From assembly GCF_032062135.1 (NCBI RefSeq), contig NC_092860.1, positions 126,890,457 through 126,954,456 on the forward strand: a DNA stretch of 64,000 bases. Direction: 5' to 3'. The notes below the pieces were generated by a model. The model saw only the letters and a program-made list of their open reading frames with translations. It was not told the origin of the DNA and did not search any database. The translations under genes and the position numbers were made by a program. This DNA is from Pyxicephalus adspersus. Its lineage: Eukaryota; Chordata; Amphibia; Anura; Pyxicephalidae. How positions within the stretch are numbered: the stretch's first letter is position 1; every line of letters begins with the position of its first letter. This document shows positions 22,960-42,880 of this stretch, in pieces.

Positions 22960-23230
22960 TCCACCTCGAGGTGAGTACACGCGCTCAGCCGGCTCTGGCA
23001 GATGCTGATTGGCTAAAGACTGACTCCTCCCCTCTTCGTAGTGTTTCTTGGCTAGTAACGTGGGCGCGCTTTAGCTGGAGGGGGCGGAGCCGGTCAGGGG
23101 AGATCCGGGTTCTGTGCACGAGCATGACGTGTACAGGCGAATCAAAACAGAGCAGGTGCTGCACAGTGGAGGGTCCCGGCTGCATCGTACACAGAGGTCC
23201 GGGGACCCTGCACTGACACCTGGGGTAATG
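22960..23230 (+). promoter_or_regulatory. SMIM14: CpG-rich promoter and probable non-coding first exon of SMIM14
   Basis: This is a local GC/CpG peak in AT-rich DNA upstream of SMIM14. It has an NF-Y type inverted CCAAT box (CTGATTGGCT, 23005-23014) and a GC box (GGGGCGGAGC, 23081-23090); no TATA box is obvious. SMIM14 needs an upstream 5' UTR exon because its first coding exon starts at an acceptor. Possible donors are GGG/GTAATG at about 23225 and CAG/GTGCTG at 23156. The assignment to SMIM14 rests on position and orientation, and the exon boundary is not settled. Confidence 0.6.
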
Positions 23231-24508
23231 TACAGACCCTCTCCTGAGCCCAGTGTATAGGGCAGTGCCTGGGCATTGTGTGCTTGTGTCCCCTGTGTGT
23301 TGTTGTCACCCCTCTTCCTGCTGTGCAAGCAGGTTTTGTACATCTCTTGTTCCTGTGTTGCAGTGACCTGATCATCCCTGATCTATCTTCATGCCTATAA
23401 TGTGTGCAGTCTTTGCTGCCATTCTCTGTGGGTGCATTGCTTGTCATGCAGCTCCCAATCTAATATCCCTTCCATAGCCTTAGGACAGAGTTTGCAGGAA
23501 GCCAATAAGCCTGTGCTAGCTATGAGGTTTGTATAGAGCAAGGAAGGATGAAATCCCTTATCAAGGGACTTCCAGTAAGATTCCCCTTCACTTCCTGTTC
23601 TGAGGATGCAACAGGAAATGAGAGTAAATCCCTCCAATGTGAGCAGATAGCTTAGGGGTCCCCATTGGAGGATTTGTGCTCAGCTGTCGCACAAGTGACA
23701 ACTCAAAATGTTCCGGTTAACCTAATTATTGACAATAGCCACCAGGACGAAAAACTTGACTAAGGGTCTAACTTTTCACTGGTTTAACCAAAGCTAATAA
23801 AAGCCTTTATGTTCACTGATGTGCCATGTGTTGTGCATTGTGAAGACTTGTTTTGTTGACTTCAGCATACTAGCCAGTGTGATTTAACCTATAAGAACGT
23901 GGCAGGCAATGGATGTGTTCACACTGATCTGTAATAAACCCTTACTGCATGGCCTTCAGTTTGATATCCTTCCTCTCTACATATACTACAAGGCGAGCTG
24001 CATGGTGCTTCTCAGGGTTTCCGGATGGCCATGTAGTATTTATTGAAAGCAGCTGATGTGATGATATAAAAATGACTGGATATTACATTTTCATGCTATG
24101 AGATTGTTTTGGGTATATGTCTAATGTAACACATGATGCTACATTTCCTTTCTGTTTGTGTTCACATATGCACCCAGATATTTTCTATATTAATTTAGCG
24201 CCCACATATTGCATAGTGCTGCACACAATACACATAGGAGTCTGTGATTCTGAAGGTCTCACAGTCTGATGTCCTTTGGGCTGCTTATATATATTCCATA
24301 TCATATATGACAGAAATGACAGTTGTCACCATGCTGGGGTCACGTTATGAAGCATGTCTGGGTTGTTTCTTGTATTAGTAGCTGTGAGATATAGCCGGAA
24401 CTTTATATTACCAATGTGTGCATGGTTGCCAGCTGTCCAAGTAAAGGCTTCAAGGTTTGGAGACTTGCCCCAAAAAGTGTCTTGCAGTTCTTTTAGAATT
24501 TACAATAA

Positions 24509-24970
24509 GGCTACGTACACACATGCAATAATTATGGTTGTAACCGAACGTTTAATGACCAATTGGCCAATAATTGTTAACAAAAAAAGTGCACAATGAC
24601 TGGTCAACGAAGACAAGGAATGTCGCTGGAAACTAACCAGTGTCCCAGGGGATCTGATTGGGCGACAATTGTTTGCTATCTATTGTGTGTACGATCGTTC
24701 AGTGATTTTGGGTTGTTCTGTGATACACTTTCTCCGGTACACGTCATTTCCTGCATCGTTCAAACGATTGTATCTAGTTTGTACATTTGTACATCAACAT
24801 CTAGTTTGTACATTTGTACATTATTGGTGGATTATATTTGAAGGATCGTATCGTGTCAGCATGTACAGATTTGTGCACAATACGATCATTCAAAATATTT
24901 GCGAATAATTGTTGACTGGTTGTTAATCGTTCGTTTTCTAAAGACAAATATTTCACGTGTGTACCTAGCC
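24509..24970. mobile_element. PIF/Harbinger-like MITE, long subfamily, copy 3
   Basis: Same TIRs (GGCTACGTACACACATGCAA and GTGTGTACCTAGCC) but a different 460-base interior, shared with the copy at 58576. It contains a local duplication of CTAGTTTGTACATTTGTACA. Flanks are TAA on the left and TTA on the right. Confidence 0.8.
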
Positions 24971-26703
24971 TTAATAACTAGATGTTTTATTTATATTTAC
25001 ATAAATTAAAAATATATATATTTGTTTTTTTTATTTATGTATTTATTTTTTGATTTTTTTTTTTTATTGTATTTAGGCTTCTGTGAAAACATAGCCAATG
25101 CTTTAGTTGTGTTAGGTGTATTTGCATTGCAAGTCCATGAATCTTGTAAAGCATAACCGGATCTGGACATGCTGAATTTTTAAAAGAGCTATGCAATGGC
25201 ATCAATCCCAATCCTTACGTGTAAGACAACACTGCTTTTATAAAATCCAACTCTGAACTTCTACTCCTCGCAAATAATTCACCAGAAACAAAACCCGAAC
25301 ACTAATGTTGATCCAAACTGTAACGGTGTTCTATAATTGGAATGATCACTTATATAGAGATGTATGATGTTATATATTCAAAATATAAAGTAACACTGCT
25401 ACTCATAATGGTAAATAGGTGTTTGAGGACACCTTGATGTAACAGGCTGTGTCCTCGGCTTTTATGACTATAGAAACCCAACTGATATTATTTGGCATGG
25501 GGTAATGATCTTGTCACATATGCACTATTTGTATATTCAGTTATAGATGCATCTGGTCTTAAAATTGTATCAGAAGCCAGCAGATGTTACTCTGAAGTTG
25601 ATCTTTGATAACTGCCAAATGCTCCTCCCCATTACTTTTAACCACCCCTTTAACTATTCACTTATATATAACAAAATGGCATGCTGAAAACACTTTTTTT
25701 TTTAACCAAATTTTTTTTTTTTAGCTGTAGTCACATGACACTCCAGGTCCCAAACTTTCTATCTTCCATACTGCAGAGTGGGAGGGTCCTTCTTGGGTGA
25801 CATGAAACCTTCATATTGGCTGTCAGATGGTGGGGTCCTCTCAGGCCCCGGCAGACTAGTTAGTAGTGCCTACAGCTCTGCATCGCATCTTTCCACGTTT
25901 CAAAAAGGCATTAGCAAGGAACAAGTGATGCCATATTTAGGTAATCAAATAATGAAAAAGAAGAGTTGGAGGGACTTCTTTTTTTATGTGAATCCGTGCT
26001 TTAAAGAAAAATATAGCAGCCATTGCTAAATTTGATTTGTTTTTAAAGATGTCTTTTTCTTGGTTACATATAATGATTCTCTCTAATAATTTCAGATCAA
26101 TGCCTCACAAGGTAGATAAAATATGGATATAGATAACAAGCGGGAAAATCTCACTTTCCAATAAATAGTACTTCATTAGATGACATACGGTCTGATTGCG
26201 TTAAACCCGGAGCATGGAGTAGTTTTTTACAGAAGAGGTTTTGTTGCTCTAAAATTTGATTTGTAAATCAAGCAAAGTGGAAGATTTGTTCAATCTGAGA
26301 GGGAAAGTAGAGAAAAGGATACAGACTCTGTTAGCCGGTTATAGAACAGATGTTTTCTCTCTTTGGGTTATGGTTTTGGCAGGATATGTATCTTCTTCCC
26401 TGTTTGTGTAATGATAAAGAAGAGCCTGTTGTGGTTTATCAGCCGAAAAACTAGAATGATTTTACAGATTGTTTGAAAAATGACTTTTGAAAGCAATACA
26501 ATCTTTTGTCACAGGCACACCATTTAGTGGACTGGGTATATTTTAGTTCTTGTGGAATTGGAAAATAGTTTTCTATCATAAGATGAACTAAAATAAAATG
26601 ATAACCCTGTTATAATGGCCTAATTTAACATAATTTGTACTGCAGAGTGGTCCTTCTTTAGGTGCTCCATAAGTTTTCTGCAATCACTTGGTTGGTCTTT
26701 TAA

Positions 26704-27002
26704 TGCTGCGTACACACGTGCAATAATTGTCATTGGAAATGATCATTCACAATCCTTTTAAACGACAAAAGACTGAACGAGTGCATGAACGAGCTCTGTA
26801 CATACAGCACTGTTCTGTGCTATGGAGAGGGAGAATGAGCGCCACCCTACTGCGCTCTCTCCTCTTCACTTCCATTAGGATCTTTGTGACTCCGCCATGA
26901 TTCATCCATTAACGACAACTCATGTACATACTCTGGATTCTTGTCTGATATCAGCCTTGAGGCGATTATCGTTTGAGAATCATCTGACGTGTGTACGTAG
27001 CC
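26704..27002. mobile_element. PIF/Harbinger-like MITE, copy 4
   Basis: TGCTGCGTACACACGTGCAA to ACGTGTGTACGTAGCC, short subfamily. TAA directly flanks both ends, a 3-bp target-site duplication. Confidence 0.85.
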
Positions 27003-27909
27003 TAAAAGAACACATCTGAGATGTCTGGAGATCTACAAGCTGCCCAGTTATCTTTGCTGGCATGCCGCACTGTCTGCAAAAATCCATTGTTTTTAGACAT
27101 TGTAGATAAAAGAAAAAGCACGCTTAACTACTTCCCCACCATGTTGTGTAGGTTACCGTTGGTTTGACAATAATCTTGGAAGACAGACATTAAGGAATGG
27201 ATCATGTGGTTCCCGGTTTTAATTCAGAGGTTATACAGATGCCTGCAAAGCTGCTGATCACAAGTAAAGGGCATGAATTTTAAGTAACGTGTGACCTAAA
27301 GTGTTGAAGCTGCCATATTTTTATTCTTTGGGTTCTATGTTTTAGGGAATGGCCTAAAGTGCAAAAAAAAAATCTTCCCACTTGCCTATTAGTTATATCG
27401 CTGGAGATTTTTATGCCACTGTACCCTCCAAACCCTTTATTTTACTGGGCATTCCTATAATTACTCACAGCATTTCCCCCAGGCCAGAATCCCTAAACAA
27501 ATCCTCACGTCAATACCTTAAAGAGTTAACAGGGTAGGAATGCTGCAAGTCAATCTTGGACAATCCAACCAACCAACAACCAAGCAAGTAGGCAGCACAG
27601 GTAGAGGTATGGTGAATAGGAACTGTAATTATAAGCAAGGAATTCTGATACCTTAGGACGATACGGTTGTACGGTTGTCCATGTAAAGATAGTTGGACTT
27701 ATTAAAACACTATTTTACCTAAAATGATTTAAATTACAAAAAAAAAGAAATCACTATCTTGCCATCCTGTCTCTTTTACAATGTCTGTGTGTGTGCTTTT
27801 TGTTTTATTTTCCAGCCATATAAAAATGTGTATTTAAGTACATTTTAAGTACATTTTATTTTTATGTAAGTAATAAGCTGTGAATGTTACAGAATTGGTA
27901 TACTGTACA

Positions 27910-28185
27910 GGTTAACAATCGAAAATTGTCTATCCAGCTTTCTCAGTTTTCCGGCTTGAATTTTGGATCGCATTATCAATACAGGGACTGTAGTATACTG
28001 TTTGGCCACTAATGTTTTTGTGGCACTGTTCAGCAGAAACAGCTGTTAGCTCTTGCTGCCTGCTCCCTGGAACTGTGCCAGATGTGTGGAGGTAAGTATA
28101 ACTTTAAAAAAATCTGGAATTTTCAAAACTCCGGCACTCCTTAGGTCCCGAGGTGGCCGGATTTTTGATTGTCAACCTGTATCTT
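27910..28185. mobile_element. TIR element (ACAGGTTGACAATC ends), copy 1
   Basis: ACAGGTTAACAATCGAAAAT at the left is inverted as GATTGTCAACCTGT at the right. Internal CCGGCTTGAATTTTGGATC and CTCCGGCACTCC are shared with 52736-53072. Confidence 0.7.
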
Positions 28186-28519
28186 ATTTCTGGCAGAAAA
28201 AAAAAAAAACCCTGTTCTTATTTGGCTGAATGGTTGTTTTGTCTGCATGAAAGTGGCAGTTGAAACCTGGCCAGTCTAAATGTAAAACTCCGGCATGCAA
28301 ATAACCTGAATGATACGTTGATTTGTGCAAGCTGAAAGAGGAAATATTAATGTTTTACATAAGCTTTCCTAACCATAAATCCTTTGGGTCAGTGTCATTT
28401 TGCTTGTGTGGTTGCATTTTTTTTTTTTTGATTAGCAGGTGCGGTGGCTCAGAAATGACACCTAAGAAGTGCTAGTTGTTCTTTAGCTGTTGCTTACATT
28501 ATCTTTGCTTTCCTAATAA

Positions 28520-28805
28520 ATATATCTGTTTCTCAAAAAGGGTTTTGTGCAACCCTAGGGTTCCTGCAGAGGTTAATAGGGGTTTCTTCAGCAATTTATT
28601 TCGGGTCAGATTAAGTGACTCCAATGATTTTTTTATGTAAGGTTGACATTTTTTTCCACTGGCAAGCAATGTAAGAAATTTTCCTATTGACCAGCACACT
28701 AATGTAATAGTAGCTGTGGATGTAGTAATTATATTAGGGGTTCCCTGAAGACCCAAAAGTTATTTCAAGAGTTCCCCCATGGTAAAAAGGTTGAGAAATA
28801 CTAGG
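28520..28805. repeat. Dispersed repeat (GTAAGGTTGACATT family)
   Basis: GGGTTTTGTGCAACCCTAGG, TGTAAGGTTGACATTTTTTT, CCATGGTAAAAAGGTTGAG. Related decayed pieces lie at 57560-57730, 55840-55912 and 63117-63225. The 85-codon minus-strand frame here is a shadow. Confidence 0.55.
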
Positions 28806-28982
28806 CTTGTGTCCTAACATGCATACCTGAAGTCCATTGATAAATATAATTATACCTAATCTTCACTCATAGACAAGTAATTTGCTCAGTCGGCCTTTTG
28901 ATGTAATGTACAACATCTGTTTGACTGTATTTTCCTAATACCGGTCACAGAGGCTCTCGGCAACTTTCTATTGTCTATTCTT

Positions 28983-29440
28983 AAACAGGATTTATATAGT
29001 TCCAACAAATTACGCAGCGCTGTACATTAAATAGGGGTAGCAAATAACAGACAGATACAGACAGTAGCACGGGGGGGAGGACCCTGCCCTGAAGAGCTTA
29101 CACTCTAGGAGGAGGGGCAAGTAACACACAATAGGAGGGGAGATATGGAATGGTGGGTGAGTAGTGAGGCTTTAGGAGACAGAAGAAAATGGATAGGCAA
29201 GTTTAAAAAGATGGTTTTTGAGGGCTCTTTTAAAGGAGCAGAAAGTTTCAACAAGACGAATGTGACGAGGAAAACCATTCCAGAGAGTTGGGGCAGCTCT
29301 AGAAAAGTCTTGGAGCCGTGAGTGTGATGAGGTTGTGAGTGAGGAAGTCATTGGAGGAGCGAAGAGAGCGGCTATGGTGTTAAAGATGGTGATGGGGCAT
29401 TTTAACTTGGCAGGGAGTCAAGGAGTGTATAAAGCCAAGA
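28983..29440 (-). mobile_element. L2/CR1-like LINE 3' end, minus strand (longest copy)
   Basis: Reads inverted: AACAGGATTTATATAG, GCGCTGTACATTAAATAGGG, GAAGAGCTTACACTCTAGG. It then extends upstream into the ORF2 end (ACCATTCCAGAGAGTTGGGG, AGCTCTAGAAAAGTC). About 460 bases. Confidence 0.75.
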
Positions 29441-30087
29441 TGTCATCCGCGTGCACCATCTGTTTGGTGCCCCACCAGTCTTTACGTGGAATCTCTATGA
29501 TGTAATTCACATGCTTCTTAGATTACTCATTCAGTTCTATAAGACGGCTATAGATTGCAGAGGACAATAAACAACTGGTTTTCTATAGGAGTGAATGTGA
29601 AATTCAATACCCATCTATAGACCTGCTTGGAGATATTACCCAGGTTGAGGGAACCTCAGTGTAAGGATTATTATACTAAAACTGCAGTGTGTTGAAATGT
29701 AGCTCACTGATATATAATGTTCTTGTCTCGTTGCCTGGAATAAGACTTAAATATTTTATACGTATTACATTTTTCAACAATGACTTTACATAAAATCCTG
29801 CAGAACAAAACTGGGATGGAGCCCAACATTACCTACTGTAATTTGCAGAGTAAATCCTTATTAATGTTAAACTTTCCCTTTTTGAATAGTGTCATTGTGG
29901 CAGGAAGATCAGCTGTGAGGCGTTCCTCTCCTCAGTTAGTCATGAGTTGACATTAAACTTTGGCTGGTTGGTTGTTTGTTTAACGCAGTGAACGGATCAT
30001 CCACGTATACATACCTCATTGGAAGAACTTGTTCTTGTATCTTCTCAAGCATTTCCTTGTAAATACTGCAGGGATTGTCTTAAAGGA

Positions 30088-30195
30088 AACTAGATTGTAA
30101 GCTCCTCGGGGCAGGAACCTCTCCTCCTGTGTTTCTGTCTGTATCGGTCTGTCATTTGCAACCCCTATTTAAATCCTGTTTAATAATAATATATA
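30088..30195 (+). mobile_element. LINE 3' tail (internally deleted)
   Basis: GATTGTAAGCTCCTCGGGGC, CATTTGCAACCCCTATTTAA, then AATCCTGTTTAATAATAAT; the GCGCTGCG stem is deleted. Confidence 0.7.
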
Positions 30196-30907
30196 ATATT
30201 GTACAAAAATATAGTAATAAAGCCACTGCATAGAATGGAACTTAAGCACATAACGAGCAAAATTGACACAAAAAAAGCAGTAAAAAGTAATTGATAAATA
30301 AGTGAATATAAAACAGGACAGACAAAATAATAACAAAAAAATTACATCAATGTTGTCTCCCTTCCTTACCTTGCTGTTAGCCTCTATTAATCGTTTCACC
30401 TTTTGAGAGACGCAGGATATAAGAACTTCTGTAAATACATATATACTCCATATAATGGAACCAGTCACCACAAGACACAAGGGTACTTAATATATTAATA
30501 TATGTAGTCAGTTTACTATATGTAAAATTAGTCATTACCACTAGAGGGAACTGTCATACCAACTATTACATCACATTGTATTGTTCTCTGAAATCATCTG
30601 AACTTGTCTATAGTTTCTTAAAGCTGAGGGGTCTAAAGTTTTAAATGTAACCAAAATGTTTTTCTTTTTTTTTAAGCTGCTGGGGGTTGCCAGTGTAGAA
30701 TGCTGTCATTTTGTTTCTGATCCCTTATGGAGAGCAGTAGAAGGCAGGAAGTCATTCTGGCCTTATTAACAGACAACTTTACCTTTGGTGTAGTTGCCAT
30801 TAAATTTACACCCCAACCTGTGAATACAGCCCAACTTTTAATATCCTTTCGGTTATCTTCACAGCCTTTGAGGTCCTGCTGACAAAATGTCTGGAAAGAT
30901 GGGCCAG

Positions 30908-31017
30908 GTCTATCCTTTTATTTCATTGTTTGTTTGTATCTGTCATTTGCAACCCCTACCTAATGTACAGCACTGCATAATATGTTGGTGCTATATAAAT
31001 ACTGTTTATTATTGGTT
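30908..31017 (+). mobile_element. LINE 3' tail next to SMIM14 first coding exon
   Basis: TGTCATTTGCAACCCCTACC, GTACAGCACTGCATAATATG, GTGCTATATAAATACTG. It ends about 40 bases before the SMIM14 acceptor at 31058. Confidence 0.7.
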
Positions 31018-31058
31018 TCCTATTTGTCACCAGAAATTGTGTATTTTCTTATCCCTAG

Positions 31059-39094
<8,036 letters not shown>

Positions 39095-39550
39095 CACCTC
39101 CAGGGGCTTCCAAACTGCTCCAGTTTTGCACGACCAAATGAAACCAGAATGGCCAGACTACTCTATAATGGTTGACTTTTCTCTATCCTTTACCTGATGC
39201 CAGCAATGGTGGTAACAGTATTTAAACCATTGCAATCCTGAGATGCCAAACAACAAATCTGAAATCTTTCTTTCTTTTTTTTTTTTTAATACTGAAACTT
39301 GTTCTTCCCTGCTCTAATGTTTATCCTTGCTGATTACAATACTGTATAACTCTTGTATTGCTTATATCTTTTACTGGACTATACAGCCTTAATATATGTC
39401 TTCAGACTCTATACTCAATACAATTGTTCTACTTTACTATGTTAAAATGTATATGAACTTGTGTTTACTGTAATGTCAGTTTAAAATAATTACAAATGCT
39501 GTTAGTTATTAGCTTTCAAAAAGATCACAATAAATAAATGTTCAATATGA
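39095..39550 (+). other. SMIM14: SMIM14 3' UTR with proximal poly(A) signals
   Basis: Non-coding sequence follows the stop codon, with overlapping AATAAA signals at 39529-39534 and 39533-39538. A cleavage site around 39550-39560 is plausible. AATAAA also occurs near 44644 and 44737, so longer isoforms cannot be excluded. Confidence 0.6.
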
Positions 39551-40262
39551 CCAGTGCAGCTACAGGCCTGGGATGATTGAGGTTGTACAAATCATTGGTG
39601 GATTAGATGGTAGAACAGGCCTTTACAGAATAATATATTTCTATTACATTTGTTGGTATATTCCCTTTATTTTCCAGCTCTAGAAAGAGGGACCAGTGAT
39701 GTCAGGGGTTATTTTTTTACTCTTACAGATACCACAGATGTGATTATTGATCTTTTTCAGAGTGGAAGCTGTGCAACCCTGAGTACCAGAATATTCCACG
39801 TTTCTGCTCAAAAACTGCCGCTTTAACAGTTTGGGTACATTTTAAGCCAGCCACCCGCACTACAGTCTCTTACCTTCTTTACATTTCCCTAGACTTGTGT
39901 AGTGTGAACATATAAAGGTATGGTAAAGATAGACTCTCACATACTCTACTTGTTGTACAATCTAAAGGAGAGTTGGACGATCAGATTGTAAGGTATGTGT
40001 GGCTAGCTTTACATGCAGTGATAGGTGACCTCCTAGGGGGGTGGGAGGGATGGTTGGCTTGCTAAAGTAGTATAAAGGCTGTTCACTTAGTTGAGTTTAT
40101 GTTCATTAGGTTTAACAAACAAGAGGTTCAGTTTAAAGAATGTAATAATGTACAAGGGGGAAAATAGTCTGAATGGATCATTGATGTGAACCAACATTTA
40201 CAAAACTCATTGAATATTCACTTTGCAAAGCCAACAGTTGCAATGTTTTTAGTGTGTACACT

Positions 40263-40410
40263 CATTGGGCTCTACTTATAAAACGGGGAATGGGACATTC
40301 CCTCGTAAGAATCTTCCAGGTCCATGTGTTTTATTATCCATGAATAATTCCCATGTGGGAATGTTTGAGGGAATGTTAGTTTCCCTGTTTTATAAATGTA
40401 GCCCATTGTG
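40263..40410. mobile_element. Palindromic MITE (TTATAAAACGGGGAATG family)
   Basis: TGGGCTCTACTTATAAAACG with GGGAATGGGACATTCCC, inverted at GTTTCCCTGTTTTATAAATG and TAGCCCA. About 148 bases; no coding. Confidence 0.7.
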
Positions 40411-42349
40411 TTTTAATGAATTATGGTCTTACTTTGAAATAATTAAAAAACACAAGATTTTTCTTAATACTGAACCTACTGACTTGGCATCTCTGTTATA
40501 TTTTCATTTCTTTTCTATGAGTTCATATGTAGCGTTATTAAAGTTATCTTATATTTTTAACAATGAATATATCGAATTACAAAGTCTCCAACATTCCCTT
40601 AATAATAATGGCAATATTATATACTGAAAATTATATTTGCACTTTGTATACTAAAATTCTTTACAACTTTCTGCTTAAAATGAATGCTTCTTTACCTAAC
40701 CGTATATTAACAGACTGATTGAATCAAGGGGATATGGTAAAAGGATATGATATCTCAAATTGGTGTGATATAAATGAATGCAAGATCCACCATTATTACC
40801 CTTTTATAAAGTAAATAATATTTAGTGACCATGTATATTGCTCTGTAACACCCCAATCTATTTTACTAACCACTATATATTGCTGCATAGGATTTTACAA
40901 GGCTTTAATATATTTGCAGAATGATTAATATATTTGCAGAAAGATAAATGTAGAAGATGAAACCTCTTTCAAACATTGCTACATTTAGTGAATATTCTCT
41001 AACATTTTGGGGACTGCCTTAATAATCATAATGTGTGAAAGTCATAAGGAACATTAGGAGCTTGGTTCAGTAATCCGCTGCAGTAAAACATCTGCAGATT
41101 CTATAGTGGTCTGTGGGGGGATATAATTGCATGTTTGCACAACCTCCTCCTGTTCCCTAATCCGGGCTCATACTTGTGGCTGTTGGGGGTTTCAGTCAGC
41201 CTGCTTGTTTCTGAGCAATTTTTGGCTCTGCCTGCATACAAAATCCATTTTCTGCGTTTTTCTTAGGAATAGCAGTACTGGTTAACAAAGCCTGCCAGTC
41301 TTGAAAATACATTTTTGTAGCCTTTTTTTATGAGATTGGATTCTGGAAAGCAGAAGTAGCAATATTTTAACTATACTTTAATTTTTAAGTTATTTTAGGA
41401 CAAGCTTGATTTTGTTTTTAGGGTCTTTGTAAACAGATGAATCTGGAGTCTTGGAGAAAAACGCACAATAACTGGGGTTTGCTCTATCTGCTCATAGGGA
41501 CCTATTGAGGTCTCCTTCCTAAAAGGTACATTTGTCTTGTGTGGAGGAAAGGAATCAAACTGGTATTTTCCAAGAGCACATCTGACAATCCTTACTGCCA
41601 TTGAAGTTTTCTAGGCAACACATCCTTTATTATCTTTGCAACGGAGTATGACTCATTTTGTATTAAAGCTCTCCAGCTTTAAAATCCAGACTTGCCTATT
41701 GTGTTGTGTTACTAATACAAGTACTATGACAAATCAGAACAAACCTATATAAACTATACGCAGGGAAATGGAATACTCATACCCATGTCAAACCCTGTGG
41801 TTTTGTAAAATATATGCAATAGACGTGTCACAAGTTCTCTGGGTGTATTCCAGTCTGAGGTACTGCCAGCTTTTTTAGCAATAAGGTTAATCAAATATTG
41901 CTATCTTAATAAATATGCCGAAGGGCGCTCATGTATTTTAAATGCAGATACAATGCTTTTTTTAATATAAACTGTGTGCCTGCTCCATGCCAAGCACAGA
42001 GGAGGTTCATACATAACATTTCTTGTTTTAGCTCTGATAAGCTACTATGTTTAGTTGGAATAAATTATATACTGTCTGCACCTATAATTACAAATAGTGG
42101 TTAAACTGCATTTGTAGTATTATGGGCTTTAATTTTAATCCTCTGTTGGTTAGAAAAAAAAAACAAAAACCCACATTCTGGAGCAGGGAATATCCTAGAC
42201 AAACTAAACCCTAAAAGCTGTGCCTAATACAAACTAGACAAAAGGTAATGCACTATTTGGCATTATTGTCTTTGGGGTCCCTGTATCTGATATTTTCTTC
42301 ATAACTGACTTAACTATGCTTTGTTCTTCACTTTGCTCTATTTTTAAAT

Positions 42350-42467
42350 TATGGAATCTGACATTCCTTCAAACGTTCCTCATGGGAATCAATTACTGCC
42401 ATTGAAACACATGAATGGTTTCCCATGAGGCAATGGCAGATTCCCTGTTTTATAAAACCCAATCTGT
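42350..42467. mobile_element. Palindromic MITE, same family, degraded
   Basis: GGAATCTGACATTCC with CCTCATGGGAATCAATTAC and its inverse GTTTCCCATGAGGCAATGG, ending TTCCCTGTTTTATAAAACCC. Confidence 0.6.
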
Positions 42468-42562
42468 CTCTGCAGAGGTAGTCATCTTAGTAGAAGCGGG
42501 ACTTCATAGTAGAAGTCAGCCTCATAATTGAAACATCAGCAATTCCTATGCCTAATCTCTAA

Positions 42563-42880
42563 AGCTGCATACACACGAGCAATAATTTTCATTAGAAAGG
42601 ATCTTTCACAATCCTTTCCAAGGACAAACTACTGCACGATGCATGAACGAGGACTGTACATACAACACCATTCTGCTCTATGGAGAGGGGAGGGAGAACG
42701 ACAGAGCGGCACCTTGTTGCGCCCCCCCTTCTCTTCCATTAGGATCGTTCCCCATCCATCGTCCGCGGATCTGCTAGGACGTCCTTCGGACAACAGACAC
42801 TGTACACACGGCAGATTCTCGTCTGATATCGGCTTTAAGCTGATTATCAGACGAGAACCATTGCAAGTGTGTACGTAGCC
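42563..42880. mobile_element. PIF/Harbinger-like MITE, copy 6
   Basis: AGCTGCATACACACGAGC to GTGTGTACGTAGCC, flanked by TAA on both sides. Open frames of 116 and 97 codons inside it are shadows. Confidence 0.85.

Larger units (their letters stand above)
23231..31058. other. SMIM14 first intron (presumed)
   Basis: About 7.8 kb between the putative first exon and the first coding exon. Repeats are listed separately. Frames at 24354-24908 overlap the long MITE; others are short and unrecognised. Confidence 0.6.
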